Virus record (IMG/VR): IMGVR_UViG_3300006752_000018
Location: 28,388-92,387 of that record
Origin: a virus
Direction: 5' to 3' (one strand)
DNA: 64,000 nt
The position numbers and the translations under genes were made by a program. Positions 34,822 through 44,975 of the stretch are shown here, in pieces (within the stretch, counting starts at the first letter, position 1; every line of letters begins with the position of its first letter). The notes under the pieces are model-generated. The model saw nothing but the letters and a program-made list of their open reading frames with translations. It did no database searches and was not told the origin of the DNA.

Positions 34822-37800
34822 ATGTCAAAGAAAAAACTCTCTACGTATATTTTTAACCCAGGGCGAGGCGTTTTAGAAAATGTCGTTCCAAATGCATACT
34901 CATTAATCGAGTCAAATAAAGAATATATCAAAGACGAAGCAGTTGAATACATTAATTACAGGATTGCATTAGACACAGGTAACGACGATAATCCTGATGC
35001 ATCGGCACAACTAGCAGCAAATAATAATTGGATTAAACGAGAATTAAAAGAATGGATACAAACTGAAGCTGACGCAGCCCAGTTATCTTACACTCCTACT
35101 GATGCTTCATATACAGGCGCAACTGGTGTTTTAAATATAACAATTGGTAGTCACAGTCTTTCTGTTGGGGATAAAATTAAAATTGCCATAGGTGGCATAA
35201 CATTTACCTGTGAAAAAGATAACAATGCAACATTACATCCATACCCACGTGAATCCGGTGTGGCAAACATTACAGGTAACGATCCGTACGCTCATAATTT
35301 AATTGAAATTACAGCAACAGATGCTACATCAATTACAATGAATGTAGGTATATCTTCGGATACAAGTGTTCATACATTTTTTAGTGCGTTAGATGATGCA
35401 GTATCAACACCTTTTTATGACTATACATATAATGAAGAATTTTGGGATACATTGTTAGATGATATTGTTGATGGCATAAAATTTGACGTACGATACGGAG
35501 GAACATATAGTACAAATGCTGCAACACGTTTACTTTGGGACGATGAAACTTCTCTTGTAGCAGGAAATAGAGCACCGCTACAACTTGTTTTTGACGAATT
35601 AGAAAATATATATAATAATTATGTTTTACAAAACGTGCTTAAAACTCCAGTACTACAAACTGAAATTATACAAACACAAGCAGGATCTCCTTCTGAAGCC
35701 GGAGTTTCTACAAAAATTTCAAATTTTATATTAACAATACAACAAACATTAATCAACGGTGTCGATTCAGTTCCTAATGACACATACGGTTATGCATTTG
35801 CAGAATATACTTATAACGAATATAAATGTGAAAGAGATATTGGATATGTTATAGATGCTTATTTGCATGATTTAAGATATACAGGTAACAAAAGTACATA
35901 CGAAGTGTCGTCTTTTTACTGGAAGCAAGGAGTTCCGCAAGTAGACGGTAATAGATTACCTGAAGTAGAAACACATCAGTTTATTGAAACACTACTAAAT
36001 GATTACATACTATTGAATACTGCATTTACTACTCGTCAAGATCCAGTAAGAAGTTCACAGGCAATAGATTTAACAAAGTCAACAGAAGTAGGTGTTGTAA
36101 GTAGTATAACAACATTAAGAACGCTGTTAACAGACGTAATTTTAAACGGAGTAGAGTCGTTACCGACAAAAGTAAACGGTTTAGGTACTATTCGTGTGCA
36201 AGGTAGATTTAGAGAAGAAGATATTTTGCTTATTACAAATGTTAGCAAGGGCGAAGTAATTTATACATTCAATGACCCTGGTAAAATTGCAGACGTTGAA
36301 TTTTTAAAAGATACAGATGTTGATGCAAGTATTGAAGAAGAATTTAGTAGCTTTAGTCAGACAGCTGATACTATTACAAGTATAAAGCTATATTATAGTA
36401 CTGCTACACATACGTCTACTGATAGATTACAAATATTCGTAGAAGATAAAGAAATCAGAACAAGACCGTTTGATTTTGGTACAGATGCTATTGAAAGAAA
36501 CAGAGTAGCAAATGCACAATCTATGCTAGATGCTGACTTTGAATACGGATTGCAACCTACTAAATGGCAAGCTATTGGTATGCAGCGCGGTTATCCTAGT
36601 ATTTACGAAGTACCCGGTACAGAATTAAATGTTATATCGGTAGTAACAGATGCATCTATTGCAACATCAGGTATTGGTTCTAGTTTAATAACAGTCACAA
36701 CTACTGCACCGCACGACTTTAATCCAGGTGAACCGTTTACTATTAAAGGTTTGGGCGGCACTGCATTAGGAATTGGTAGAGCAGAAGGCTCCTTTGTTGT
36801 AAATGGTATACCTACAAGCACAACTTTTAACTACTATGCAAAGTCTAAAGTAGGGATTAATACAGGCGAAGTATTATCTACTTATTATACACAACTTAGA
36901 AAAGCCGGGTTTTACACAGGAGCTGCTGTAGGATCACCTACTTTTTCAATAGCAAGTCAAGGTAGTGCAGGAACATTTACAACTTCGTTGTCTCATCCGA
37001 CAGGATCGGATACTATAACTGTAAACGGAACAATACCTGAATTAGGAGCACCGCTTGTACAACAAGGCGCTCTACCATATTCTGTACCAACAGGATCACA
37101 GGTTACAGGTAGTATAGGAGATGGATCAGGTGTTCAAGTTACTGCTGGCACAGCTGAAGATATTCTTCAAGGCGAAAATAGTTTTGATGTAATAGACACT
37201 TCGGGTATAGTTGTAGGTATGGCAATTGACTTAGGAGACGGAAGCGCAGGTATTGTTACTACTATACAGGGAACAACTGTAAACCTAGACAGGCCATTAA
37301 CGGCTAACAGAGCAGGTTCAGATGTGACATATGAAGACTTAGCAGCATCACTGCAAACTGCAACAATAGGAACAAATGCAACATTTAATGTAAGTAGGAG
37401 CGCAGGAACGTATACTACTACAATAAACAATGCTGGATCAGGATATGTTGTAAATGATGTATTAGAGATTTCGGGTAATTTATTAGCAGGACAAAATCCT
37501 GCTAATAATATTTATATACGTGTTACTACAATCGGCAGTAGTGGAGAAATTCTAACATTTGATGAAAGTGGTGTAGCAGCGCCAGCTGACGGCAGTTTTA
37601 CAGGACTATCAGGTATACTACAATCTGGAGTAGGAACAGGAGCATTTTTTGACATTACAAAAACAAATAATGTTTATAGTGCAGCAGCAGCTAGTCTTGA
37701 CGAATTAGTTAACGGTTTTGATCCTGCGCCTTTGGGAGCAAATGCTACATTTACAATAAATGTAAGTGCAGGTGCATATAGTGTTATTATTGAAACAGGT

Positions 37801-40800
37801 GGAGTAAATTATGTAACAGGCGATCAGATATTAATAGATGGCACATCATTAGCAGGGCAATCTGGTACAAATGATCTACTTATTACTGTTACAGGGATTG
37901 ATACAGGTACAGGAGCAATTACAAATGTATCTTCAACAGGTACCGGTGCAGCAGAAGATGCAACTTATACTTCGTTTACTGCTACATATGCAGGTGCTAG
38001 TGGAATAGATGCCCAGTTTATTGTAATACAAGCAGGCGCTACGTATACAGCACAAGTAACAAATCCTGGTTCTGGTTATGTCATTAATGAAACTTTTTTA
38101 ATTGACGGAACTGAATTAGGAGGCACAAGTCCAGCTAATGATTGTACAATCACAATTAATACATTAGGTACTAATGATAGTATTGATACTATTACTACTA
38201 CTGGTACAGCACTTGACTCGTATGCAATATCTAATGCTAGTGGTCAAAACGTTTATGGTCAAAATGCACAATTTAGGATAACAGAAAGCGCAGGGTCTTA
38301 TTCATTACAAATTATTAATGGCGGAGAATATTTTACTACATCATCTGTAATTACAATACTTGGCCCTGTGGTACGCGGAACGAATGCTAATGACGCAACT
38401 ATATCTGTCACGGGTGTAACTGCAACTGGTGAAATTACAGCAGCAAATATTACAGGTACGCCTGCAGATTTAAGAGGCACAGGTTATGCAATAGGTGACG
38501 TAATAATAATTGCAGGTGATCAATTAGGTGGTCAAGCTGCTGTCAACGATTGTTCAATTACTGTTAGTACAATTGGTGCTAATGGAGAAATTACATCAGT
38601 ATCTGAAACAGGAACAGCAACCGACGGGTTTGCAAGTTATGATAATGTAGTTTATAGCACACCATCTAACGGTATAAATGCTTCACTTCAAGTTTCACGC
38701 ATAGGAACTACATATAGCGTTAATATTAATGGTGGAGGCTCAGGCTGGAGTATTGGCGATACATTAGATATTTTAGGTACTGCATTAGGCGGAACTTCGC
38801 CTGCAAATAACTTAGTTGTAACTGTTGCTACAATTGACGGTAACGGTGGAATAACTGACACAAATATATCAGGTACTGCGGCTAACACAGAAATACTGCC
38901 TGCAATAGAAGGAATAAACGAAGCGGGTACAGGAGCAGGATTTGATATTACAAATACTGCAACCGTATATACACTAGATTTAATTTCAAATCCAGGTGAG
39001 GGTTATTCTGTTGGTAATCAAATTGTTATATCTGGTGTTGAATTGGGCGGTGCTTCTCCTGCAAATGACTTTACTATTACAGTATCAACAGTTAACGGTA
39101 CTGGTGGCATAACTGCTGTTACAACAAGTGGTACAGGTGGTAATGGATCTGGTACTTATACTGCGTTAGTACCCCAATATGCTCAATTTAATGGTGTCAG
39201 TGCAACTTTTGATATCCAGCGAACTGTATCAAATTACGTAGTTATTCCAAACAATGCTGGTACAGGATATCTAGTAGGTAATACATTAATTGTTCCAGGT
39301 AGCGATGTAGGCGGTGATGGCGGCACAAACGATGTAACAATTGTAGTTGAAAGTATAGACGGGACAGGTGGAATCACTAATGTAAGTACTAGTGGAACAG
39401 TTACATCATCCGCTGCATTAGAATTTTATAGCACTGTTACAATGACTGAGGTATTAACTGCTCCATTAGCAGCAGCAGTAAATGTTGCGTTTGAACAACT
39501 TGCAACAATTGAAATAGACTTTGATGGACCGCATGGTATTGTTCCAGGTGCAACTGTTATTGCTACAATAACAAGCGATGACGGAAGTAACGAACATGCA
39601 TTAGCTGCTGGATCGTTTATTGCAACAAGTATACCTACTAATACAAGATTATCATATCAGGCTAGAACAGCAGGTACAATTGACACAGGTATTGAAAATG
39701 CTAACGCAGTAACTGGAGCTGTCTACTTAAGACCAGACAGCTTTTTTATTCATAGACCGTATGACGGCGGTGTTCAATTAGGAACCGGTGGTCCGCAGCA
39801 CGGTGCTCAAGCAATACGTCAAAGTAAAAACTATATCCGTTACCAATCAGGTAAAGGTATTATGTATACAACTGGTGCACTTTTTGCACCTAGTTACGAT
39901 ATTTTAAATATGTCAGCAACAAGTGCTAATATTGGATCGTTAATTACAGTAGAAATTGATGACGCTGATCACGGATTACAAGTAGGAGGCGGCATAGAAA
40001 TACTAGGAGTCGAAACTGCTGGATATGACGGTTTGTATACTGTAACAGATGTTGTTAATGAAAGAGTGTTTAAAGTAACTGCACAAACACAATTAGGTTC
40101 AAGATTGCCTACATTAAGTGAAAGCTGTCAAGTTAGTATTAAATATTGGCACGGTGCAACTGTTAGAGCAGGAGCTTATGATGATCAAAACGGAATCTTT
40201 TGGGAGTATGACGGAAATAATTTACTTGTTGTACAAAGAAGTAGTACGTTCCAAATTGCAGGATTAGTATCGATTGATCCTGATAAAAACCTAGTTACAG
40301 GAACTAGTACAAGATTTAAAGACCAGCTTAAAGCAGGTGATAGAGTTGTATTAAAAGGCATGACACATGTAGTGAGTCAAATTGATAGTCAAACTCAAAT
40401 GTCTCTAACACCTGATTATAGAGGTGTTAGACCGGCAGTAAATGCAAAATTATGTTTAGTAAAAGATAAAAAGGTAAAACAAAAAGATTTCAATTTAGAT
40501 AAAGTTGATGGCACTGGTCAAAGTGCATACAATGTTGATATATCAAAAATGCAAATGATCGGTATTCAGTATAGTTGGTATGGTGCTGGATTTATAGATT
40601 ACATGATACGTGGAGCCGATGGTAACTTTATTTTCACTCACAGAATGCGTAATTCAAACATTAACACAGAAGCGTTTATGAGATCTGGTAACTTACCGGT
40701 GCGTTATGAAGTGACAAATGAGGGACCAAACGGAAAACTAGCAGACGGAATAGATAATGCACAAACATCTATACCTTTAGAAGATGCTTCCTTCTTTCCA

Positions 40801-42180
40801 GAATTAGGTGCAACAATTTATATTGATAATGAAATTATAACATATACAGGCATTGACGGTAATAATTTAACTGGATGCACAAGAGGAACAAACTTAATTA
40901 ATTATCAAGCAGGCGCTCAACGTACCTACACAGCAGGCCCTGCAGCAGCACATACTAGAAGAACAGGTGTTATTATAATTAGTAACACGATTACACCTAT
41001 TATTAGTCACTGGGGTTCAGCGTTTATTACAGACGGCGGATTTGACGAAGATCGCGGATATATCTTTAGTTATGCTTCTACGGGAGTTGAAATTTCTACT
41101 ACAAGACAAACGGCATTCTTAATTAGACTAGCACCTAGTGTTTCTAATGCTATTACTGGAGACTTAGGAGATAGAGAGCTTCTTAACAGAGCACAGTTAC
41201 TTCTAAACGGTATTGAGGTTACATCTGATCCTTTGGGTTCTACAGATACAGGTGGTATTATTGTTGAAGGCGTTCTAAATCCTCAAAACTATCCAGAAGC
41301 ACCAGGAGACGTACAATGGGTATCTTTGAATACACAAGCTGAAGGCGGACAGCCCTCCTTTGCCCAGGTTGTAGCAGGTGCTGGTATTAACTGGGGTGTC
41401 GGAGCTGCTGTTACAGAAAGTGCTTCTACTGTAGCAGTTGGTATAACACTTACAGCAACTACCACAGCATATAGCCAAAATAACCAGTTTGTTTTTATAC
41501 CATCATCTCCTGTCGTTCCTATCGAAGCAGGCATGATTATAACCGGTAATAACAATAATGGCCAATCAGTGTTTAGAAATAATACTGTTGTAAATTCTGT
41601 ACAACGAAACAACGCAAACGTATGGTTTGGCAGCGGCTCTGCCCGAGCTGATAGACTAATTTTAAACCAAAGGCTGGAAAGAAGTTATTCTTATGGCTTC
41701 ACATCAACGCTTACATATCCTGCACCTGATGGAGTAACAACAACATTATTATTTACAGAATCAAACTTTTTAGCTACAGGTGCAACAACTGGTACTCCTG
41801 TTGCAGTGTCTGATGCAAACTTTCCTGCTGGTACAATTATATCTAGTATAGAATCAATTAATCTAGATGGTACTCTTTATTCAAAAGTTACACTTAACCA
41901 GGCCTCGTTTAGTACCTTTGCAGCAGGAGACAGTGTCACATTTGATCTTACTGCGGCGGCTTTTGCTAAACCTGGAGAAACTATCTTTAAGTTTATTGCT
42001 GTTCCTGGAGAGCGTTCAGAACTAGATCTTTCACCGATCAAAGAACTTACAAACACAAGTTTAGGTGGTAGAGGAACGTTTCCAAACGGTCCTGACGTGT
42101 TAGCTATTAATATACGTAAGACAAGTGGTGCAGCGATTGAAGGAAATGTTATTCTGAAGTGGGGAGAAGCTCAGGCGTAG
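34822..42180 (+). CDS. Giant 2452-residue virion structural / fibre-type protein
   Basis: The N-terminal 400 residues carry helical modules (LIESNKEYIKDEAVEYINY; KCERDIGYVIDAYLHDLRY; FWDTLLDDIVDGIKFDVRYG). Similar helical sequence occurs as an insert in the 1420-residue fibre. Residues about 846-1530 hold about eight tandem copies of a 70-90-residue beta repeat (GANATF...SAG.Y.....GGSGY..GD.L.I.G..LGG.SPANN..I.V..I...G.I). Near 1917 lies YSWYGAGFIDYMIRGADGNF followed by MRNSNINTEAFMRSGNLPVR, a block seen in very large structural proteins of marine T4-like phages. No enzyme motif is seen. The last 32 nt overlap the convergent cupin gene. Probably a long tail-associated fibre; the exact location is unknown. 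Confidence 0.75.
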   Translation: MSKKKLSTYIFNPGRGVLENVVPNAYSLIESNKEYIKDEAVEYINYRIALDTGNDDNPDASAQLAANNNWIKRELKEWIQTEADAAQLSYTPTDASYTGATGVLNITIGSHSLSVGDKIKIAIGGITFTCEKDNNATLHPYPRESGVANITGNDPYAHNLIEITATDATSITMNVGISSDTSVHTFFSALDDAVSTPFYDYTYNEEFWDTLLDDIVDGIKFDVRYGGTYSTNAATRLLWDDETSLVAGNRAPLQLVFDELENIYNNYVLQNVLKTPVLQTEIIQTQAGSPSEAGVSTKISNFILTIQQTLINGVDSVPNDTYGYAFAEYTYNEYKCERDIGYVIDAYLHDLRYTGNKSTYEVSSFYWKQGVPQVDGNRLPEVETHQFIETLLNDYILLNTAFTTRQDPVRSSQAIDLTKSTEVGVVSSITTLRTLLTDVILNGVESLPTKVNGLGTIRVQGRFREEDILLITNVSKGEVIYTFNDPGKIADVEFLKDTDVDASIEEEFSSFSQTADTITSIKLYYSTATHTSTDRLQIFVEDKEIRTRPFDFGTDAIERNRVANAQSMLDADFEYGLQPTKWQAIGMQRGYPSIYEVPGTELNVISVVTDASIATSGIGSSLITVTTTAPHDFNPGEPFTIKGLGGTALGIGRAEGSFVVNGIPTSTTFNYYAKSKVGINTGEVLSTYYTQLRKAGFYTGAAVGSPTFSIASQGSAGTFTTSLSHPTGSDTITVNGTIPELGAPLVQQGALPYSVPTGSQVTGSIGDGSGVQVTAGTAEDILQGENSFDVIDTSGIVVGMAIDLGDGSAGIVTTIQGTTVNLDRPLTANRAGSDVTYEDLAASLQTATIGTNATFNVSRSAGTYTTTINNAGSGYVVNDVLEISGNLLAGQNPANNIYIRVTTIGSSGEILTFDESGVAAPADGSFTGLSGILQSGVGTGAFFDITKTNNVYSAAAASLDELVNGFDPAPLGANATFTINVSAGAYSVIIETGGVNYVTGDQILIDGTSLAGQSGTNDLLITVTGIDTGTGAITNVSSTGTGAAEDATYTSFTATYAGASGIDAQFIVIQAGATYTAQVTNPGSGYVINETFLIDGTELGGTSPANDCTITINTLGTNDSIDTITTTGTALDSYAISNASGQNVYGQNAQFRITESAGSYSLQIINGGEYFTTSSVITILGPVVRGTNANDATISVTGVTATGEITAANITGTPADLRGTGYAIGDVIIIAGDQLGGQAAVNDCSITVSTIGANGEITSVSETGTATDGFASYDNVVYSTPSNGINASLQVSRIGTTYSVNINGGGSGWSIGDTLDILGTALGGTSPANNLVVTVATIDGNGGITDTNISGTAANTEILPAIEGINEAGTGAGFDITNTATVYTLDLISNPGEGYSVGNQIVISGVELGGASPANDFTITVSTVNGTGGITAVTTSGTGGNGSGTYTALVPQYAQFNGVSATFDIQRTVSNYVVIPNNAGTGYLVGNTLIVPGSDVGGDGGTNDVTIVVESIDGTGGITNVSTSGTVTSSAALEFYSTVTMTEVLTAPLAAAVNVAFEQLATIEIDFDGPHGIVPGATVIATITSDDGSNEHALAAGSFIATSIPTNTRLSYQARTAGTIDTGIENANAVTGAVYLRPDSFFIHRPYDGGVQLGTGGPQHGAQAIRQSKNYIRYQSGKGIMYTTGALFAPSYDILNMSATSANIGSLITVEIDDADHGLQVGGGIEILGVETAGYDGLYTVTDVVNERVFKVTAQTQLGSRLPTLSESCQVSIKYWHGATVRAGAYDDQNGIFWEYDGNNLLVVQRSSTFQIAGLVSIDPDKNLVTGTSTRFKDQLKAGDRVVLKGMTHVVSQIDSQTQMSLTPDYRGVRPAVNAKLCLVKDKKVKQKDFNLDKVDGTGQSAYNVDISKMQMIGIQYSWYGAGFIDYMIRGADGNFIFTHRMRNSNINTEAFMRSGNLPVRYEVTNEGPNGKLADGIDNAQTSIPLEDASFFPELGATIYIDNEIITYTGIDGNNLTGCTRGTNLINYQAGAQRTYTAGPAAAHTRRTGVIIISNTITPIISHWGSAFITDGGFDEDRGYIFSYASTGVEISTTRQTAFLIRLAPSVSNAITGDLGDRELLNRAQLLLNGIEVTSDPLGSTDTGGIIVEGVLNPQNYPEAPGDVQWVSLNTQAEGGQPSFAQVVAGAGINWGVGAAVTESASTVAVGITLTATTTAYSQNNQFVFIPSSPVVPIEAGMIITGNNNNGQSVFRNNTVVNSVQRNNANVWFGSGSARADRLILNQRLERSYSYGFTSTLTYPAPDGVTTTLLFTESNFLATGATTGTPVAVSDANFPAGTIISSIESINLDGTLYSKVTLNQASFSTFAAGDSVTFDLTAAAFAKPGETIFKFIAVPGERSELDLSPIKELTNTSLGGRGTFPNGPDVLAINIRKTSGAAIEGNVILKWGEAQA
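37360..39420 (+). repeat. About eight divergent tandem protein repeats inside the giant gene
   Basis: Units of 70-90 codons recur with the framework GSGY..GD.L.I.G..LGG.SPANN followed by G.IT.V..TGT. Copies differ enough at the DNA level that this is an old protein repeat rather than recent tandem duplication. Confidence 0.65.
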
Positions 42181-42547
42181 CAGTTTGGCTATCTCCTGGA
42201 AACACTCTATAGTTATCTTCAACGGAATCTGGAGTTGATACTTCGGTAATCGAACTTCCTGCTTGTATACATTCAAGTTGGTGTGGTTGTAAAGGCGGAT
42301 TATGCCAGACATCGCCTTCTTTAAGCTCTTGCATATTCATTTTTGCAGTTTTTGTGTCAATCCAGCGAACAATAAAGCGGCCGTTATTAACAAACCATGT
42401 TTCGTCCTTCTCTTTGTGAAAATGCATAGAGAATTTAGCACCAACTTTCTCAAAAACCATGATTTTACCACAATATTTTTCATTTGTGGCCCAGATTAGT
42501 TCAAAACCCCATCCTTTTTCTACTTTTCCTTCAAGTCTTGTTGCCAT
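42149..42547 (-). CDS. Single-domain cupin (sugar isomerase-like)
   Basis: 132 residues. A cupin fold is indicated by KFSMHFHKEKDETWFV (His42, His44, Glu49 as metal ligands) and by GDVWHNPPLQPHQLECI (His89). The start WGFELIWATNEKYCGKIMVF resembles cupins related to type II mannose-6-phosphate isomerase, which act on sugar phosphates or nucleotide sugars. It is the last gene of the hldE-hldD run and overlaps the epimerase by 17 nt, so its substrate is likely in the same sugar pathway; this is inference. Its 3' end overlaps the giant + strand gene by 32 nt. Confidence 0.7.
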   Translation of the reverse strand: MATRLEGKVEKGWGFELIWATNEKYCGKIMVFEKVGAKFSMHFHKEKDETWFVNNGRFIVRWIDTKTAKMNMQELKEGDVWHNPPLQPHQLECIQAGSSITEVSTPDSVEDNYRVFPGDSQTATPELLPTSE

Positions 42548-43361
42548 TTTTCATCCATTCATAAGGTGTAGTGAATTTAAAGTCACCAATTGTGTTTAAA
42601 AGTTTAGTATTGTCACTACAAGTGTATTCTTGGTACTGACCATGCAGCGATGCTGGCATTTCTACCTCTTTTATAGGTACTCCCATGTGCTCGGACATGA
42701 ATTTTGCCACAGCGCCGATACTTTCTGCATGACCACTACCTATATTCCATATACCACTTTCGTCAATATCTAAGAATTTTTCGGTAATTTTACAAATATC
42801 ACCAACATATATAAAATCACGGTAATAATTGTCCGAATTTTGAAAAGGTTGTATTGATCCATTAAATGCTTGTTTACGAAATTGGTGAAAAATACTAGCC
42901 TGCGGTCCTTTATGGTCTTCATACTCACCAAAAACATTGAAATACCTAAAACCTTGTACCCTACATCCAAACTCAGATACATCTGCTGAAGTAACAATTC
43001 TATCAAAGAGGTATTTTGACCATGCATAAGGCGATTTAGGTAAACAAGGTGATGTTTCTTTACAGTCTTTCAAAGGACCGTATACACTTGCACTAGAAGC
43101 ATACATTAAATTTGTTCCGTAATTTTCGCATAGTCCTAACAACCTTGTAGAAAAGTCTAAATTTTGCTCCATCACTGCTTCAACGTCAGTACAAGTTGTT
43201 TCACTAATTGCACCTAGATGAATAATTTGATCGTAAAAATCAACAGCCGGTAAGGTATTTGTAATCCAGTCAAAGCCTTCTACTTCATGGCCTTGTGAAT
43301 GTAAATATCTACCTAAATTTTGTGCTATAAATCCTTTATAGCCTGTAATTAATATTTTCAT
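42531..43361 (-). CDS. hldD: ADP-L-glycero-D-manno-heptose 6-epimerase-like (HldD/RfaD)
   Basis: 276 residues, an extended short-chain dehydrogenase/reductase. The NAD(P) loop is GYKGFIAQN (7-15). Active-site residues Tyr112 and Lys116 lie in YAWSKYLFD, the counterpart of E. coli YGYSKFLFD. HldD-type blocks remembered from E. coli follow in order: FRYFNVFGEYEDHKG against FRYFNVYGPREGHKG, NSDNYYRDFIYVGDI against GSENFKRDFVYVGDV, and SGIWNIGSGHAES against SGIFNLGTGRAES. Known HldD converts ADP-D,D-heptose to ADP-L,D-heptose in the cytoplasm. It is shorter than the roughly 310-residue bacterial enzyme. Its start overlaps hldE by 26 nt. A related nucleotide-sugar epimerase activity cannot be excluded. 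Confidence 0.82.
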   Translation of the reverse strand: MKILITGYKGFIAQNLGRYLHSQGHEVEGFDWITNTLPAVDFYDQIIHLGAISETTCTDVEAVMEQNLDFSTRLLGLCENYGTNLMYASSASVYGPLKDCKETSPCLPKSPYAWSKYLFDRIVTSADVSEFGCRVQGFRYFNVFGEYEDHKGPQASIFHQFRKQAFNGSIQPFQNSDNYYRDFIYVGDICKITEKFLDIDESGIWNIGSGHAESIGAVAKFMSEHMGVPIKEVEMPASLHGQYQEYTCSDNTKLLNTIGDFKFTTPYEWMKNGNKT

Positions 43362-44499
43362 TTGTATTCTCTATAATATTTGTAGTTGAATAACCTTGAA
43401 CTGTAGGTATAATATGCACAGGTGCCAAATCATGCCCTACAATTTCATCAACTTTGTAGTCTCCGCCTTTTACAATAAGGTCAGGGTTTATTTTTTTTAT
43501 TAAATTATACGGAGTGTCTTCGTCAAACAATATAACTTCATCTACCCAGTCTAAAATTTCTAATTGTTCTAATCTTGTTTGTTGATTATTTACAGGGCGA
43601 CTAGGTCCTTTAAGTTTCTTAACACTATTATCAGTGTTTAAACCTACAATTAATTTATCCCCTAAATTTCTTGCTTTTTTTAATAATGTTAAATGACCTT
43701 TATGCAGTATATCAAAACATCCGTTTGTAAAAATTATGCGTTTTTGTAAATCAGTTTCTTTTAAGATATATGTACCAGCATGTTTAACGCTTTCAGTAGA
43801 TCCTTTTACAGCAACCTCTAAACATTTCTTATACGGATATCCTTTTGTTAATCCGTATACAAATGCAGCCATAAAACAATCTCCTGCACCAGTAACATCT
43901 GATACTTCAACTGTTTCTACAGAAACTTTATATTCTTTATTGTCTATTGTAGCAAAAACACTATGTCCTGCATCAGTAGTAATGATATTACCTTGCCATT
44001 CGTCAAACTCAAACTTAGTATATTCACTGTTATTAGGTTTTATTAACCAAGCATCTTCGTAGTCGTGTGCATACCGTTTTGGATCAACAATCACTTTAGG
44101 ACCTTGACTATTAATATGAGCAATAATTTGCTTTGCATTATCTAGTACACCTTTGTCGTAATCGCTTAGAATAACATAATCGTATTCTGAAAAATCACTG
44201 CATAACACTTCGTCTAAAACTACATTTGATTTTGCATTTTTATCTTTATCAATACGAGTTATATAATGACCGTCGCAAATTATACGTGTCTTTATACTAC
44301 ATGGTTGATTATGTTCGAATAAACTAACATCAACACCTAAACTTTTTAAGTTTTCATAAACAAGACCTGCACCACCTAATGTCTCTTTTTCTTCTGAATA
44401 TGTGATTACAGGAACAGGTGCTTCTGGACTAATTCGAGAACTAGTACCATAAACATATTTGTCTATTATAATATCACCTAAAACTAATACTTTTGACAT
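43336..44499 (-). CDS. hldE: Bifunctional heptose-7-phosphate kinase / heptose-1-phosphate adenylyltransferase (HldE)
   Basis: 387 residues in two domains. Residues 1-250 are a PfkB/ribokinase-type kinase: LVLGDIIIDKYVYG, ISPEAPVPV, LSDYDKGVL (111-119; E. coli LSDYAKGAL) and DVTGAGDCFMAA with the catalytic Asp (201-212). Residues 255-387 are a nucleotidyltransferase: TNGCFDILHKGHL with the HxGH site (258-270), KGPSRPVN, FDEDTPYNLIKKI.PDLIVKGGDY, and GYSTTNII near the end. This matches HldE, which phosphorylates D-glycero-D-manno-heptose 7-phosphate at C1 and later adenylylates the 1-phosphate. The kinase half is shorter than in E. coli (about 318 residues). It has its own sigma70-like promoter inside the Nudix gene. 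Confidence 0.88.
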   Translation of the reverse strand: MSKVLVLGDIIIDKYVYGTSSRISPEAPVPVITYSEEKETLGGAGLVYENLKSLGVDVSLFEHNQPCSIKTRIICDGHYITRIDKDKNAKSNVVLDEVLCSDFSEYDYVILSDYDKGVLDNAKQIIAHINSQGPKVIVDPKRYAHDYEDAWLIKPNNSEYTKFEFDEWQGNIITTDAGHSVFATIDNKEYKVSVETVEVSDVTGAGDCFMAAFVYGLTKGYPYKKCLEVAVKGSTESVKHAGTYILKETDLQKRIIFTNGCFDILHKGHLTLLKKARNLGDKLIVGLNTDNSVKKLKGPSRPVNNQQTRLEQLEILDWVDEVILFDEDTPYNLIKKINPDLIVKGGDYKVDEIVGHDLAPVHIIPTVQGYSTTNIIENTNENINYRL

Positions 44500-44504
44500 A
44501 ATTA

Positions 44505-44533
44505 ATTATAACATTCTTATTAAGATTCGTCAA
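44505..44533 (-). promoter_or_regulatory. Sigma70-like promoter for hldE
   Basis: On the minus strand, TTGACG (44528-44533), a 17-nt spacer and TATAAT (44505-44510). Only 5 nt separate the -10 box from the hldE ATG, so the predicted transcript starts at or next to the A of the ATG. It overlaps the end of the Nudix gene. Confidence 0.7.
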
Positions 44534-44963
44534 GTAAAGATATTACTTGAAATACAGTGCGTAATTTTGTTTGGTTTACCTTACTTTGAAGTGTATTTCT
44601 AAGGCCATGATGTAACGGCTTAGGCCACATACCAAAAGATACCCATGCATAACCGTCATGTTCACTGTTTAAATTAGGTATGAATTCTTCATTTATAACA
44701 CACAAATAGGTGTGAAAATGAAAATGTTCGTCATTACTAACAAAACTTTCTAAAGGAATAGTTTTCCTTATGTTTGGCATTTCGCCTATTTCTTCTATTA
44801 TTTCACGTTTTAAGCCTTCAAATGGGGTTTCTCCGGCTTCGTTGCCACCACCTACTAGTCCCCAAAGATTGTTCTTTTTACCATTTGCTCTATGCAATAG
44901 TAAAAATCTTTCAGTTTCTTTGGCAAAAATTAAGGCTCCGCTACATACTATATCTGCTTTCAT
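44520..44963 (-). CDS. Nudix hydrolase
   Basis: 147 residues. A Nudix box runs over residues 39-61: Gly39, Glu45, then REIIEEIGE (53-61), matching GX5EX7REUXEEXG apart from the last hydrophobic position, which is Glu. The fold start ADIVCSGALIFAKETERFLL is typical of MutT-like proteins. Nudix enzymes hydrolyse a nucleoside diphosphate linked to another group. Its placement 20 nt before hldE suggests a nucleotide sugar, while a housekeeping NTP or mRNA-cap role is equally possible. It starts 12 nt after gp15, so it also sits in the late neck operon. No good Shine-Dalgarno sequence is seen. Confidence 0.82.
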   Translation of the reverse strand: MKADIVCSGALIFAKETERFLLLHRANGKKNNLWGLVGGGNEAGETPFEGLKREIIEEIGEMPNIRKTIPLESFVSNDEHFHFHTYLCVINEEFIPNLNSEHDGYAWVSFGMWPKPLHHGLRNTLQSKVNQTKLRTVFQVISLLDES

Positions 44964-44975
44964 ATAGTATATATT

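Noticed and set aside
42302-42499. Plus-strand open frame opposite the cupin gene
   Set aside because: It is the mirror of a well-supported minus-strand gene and lacks a ribosome-binding site.
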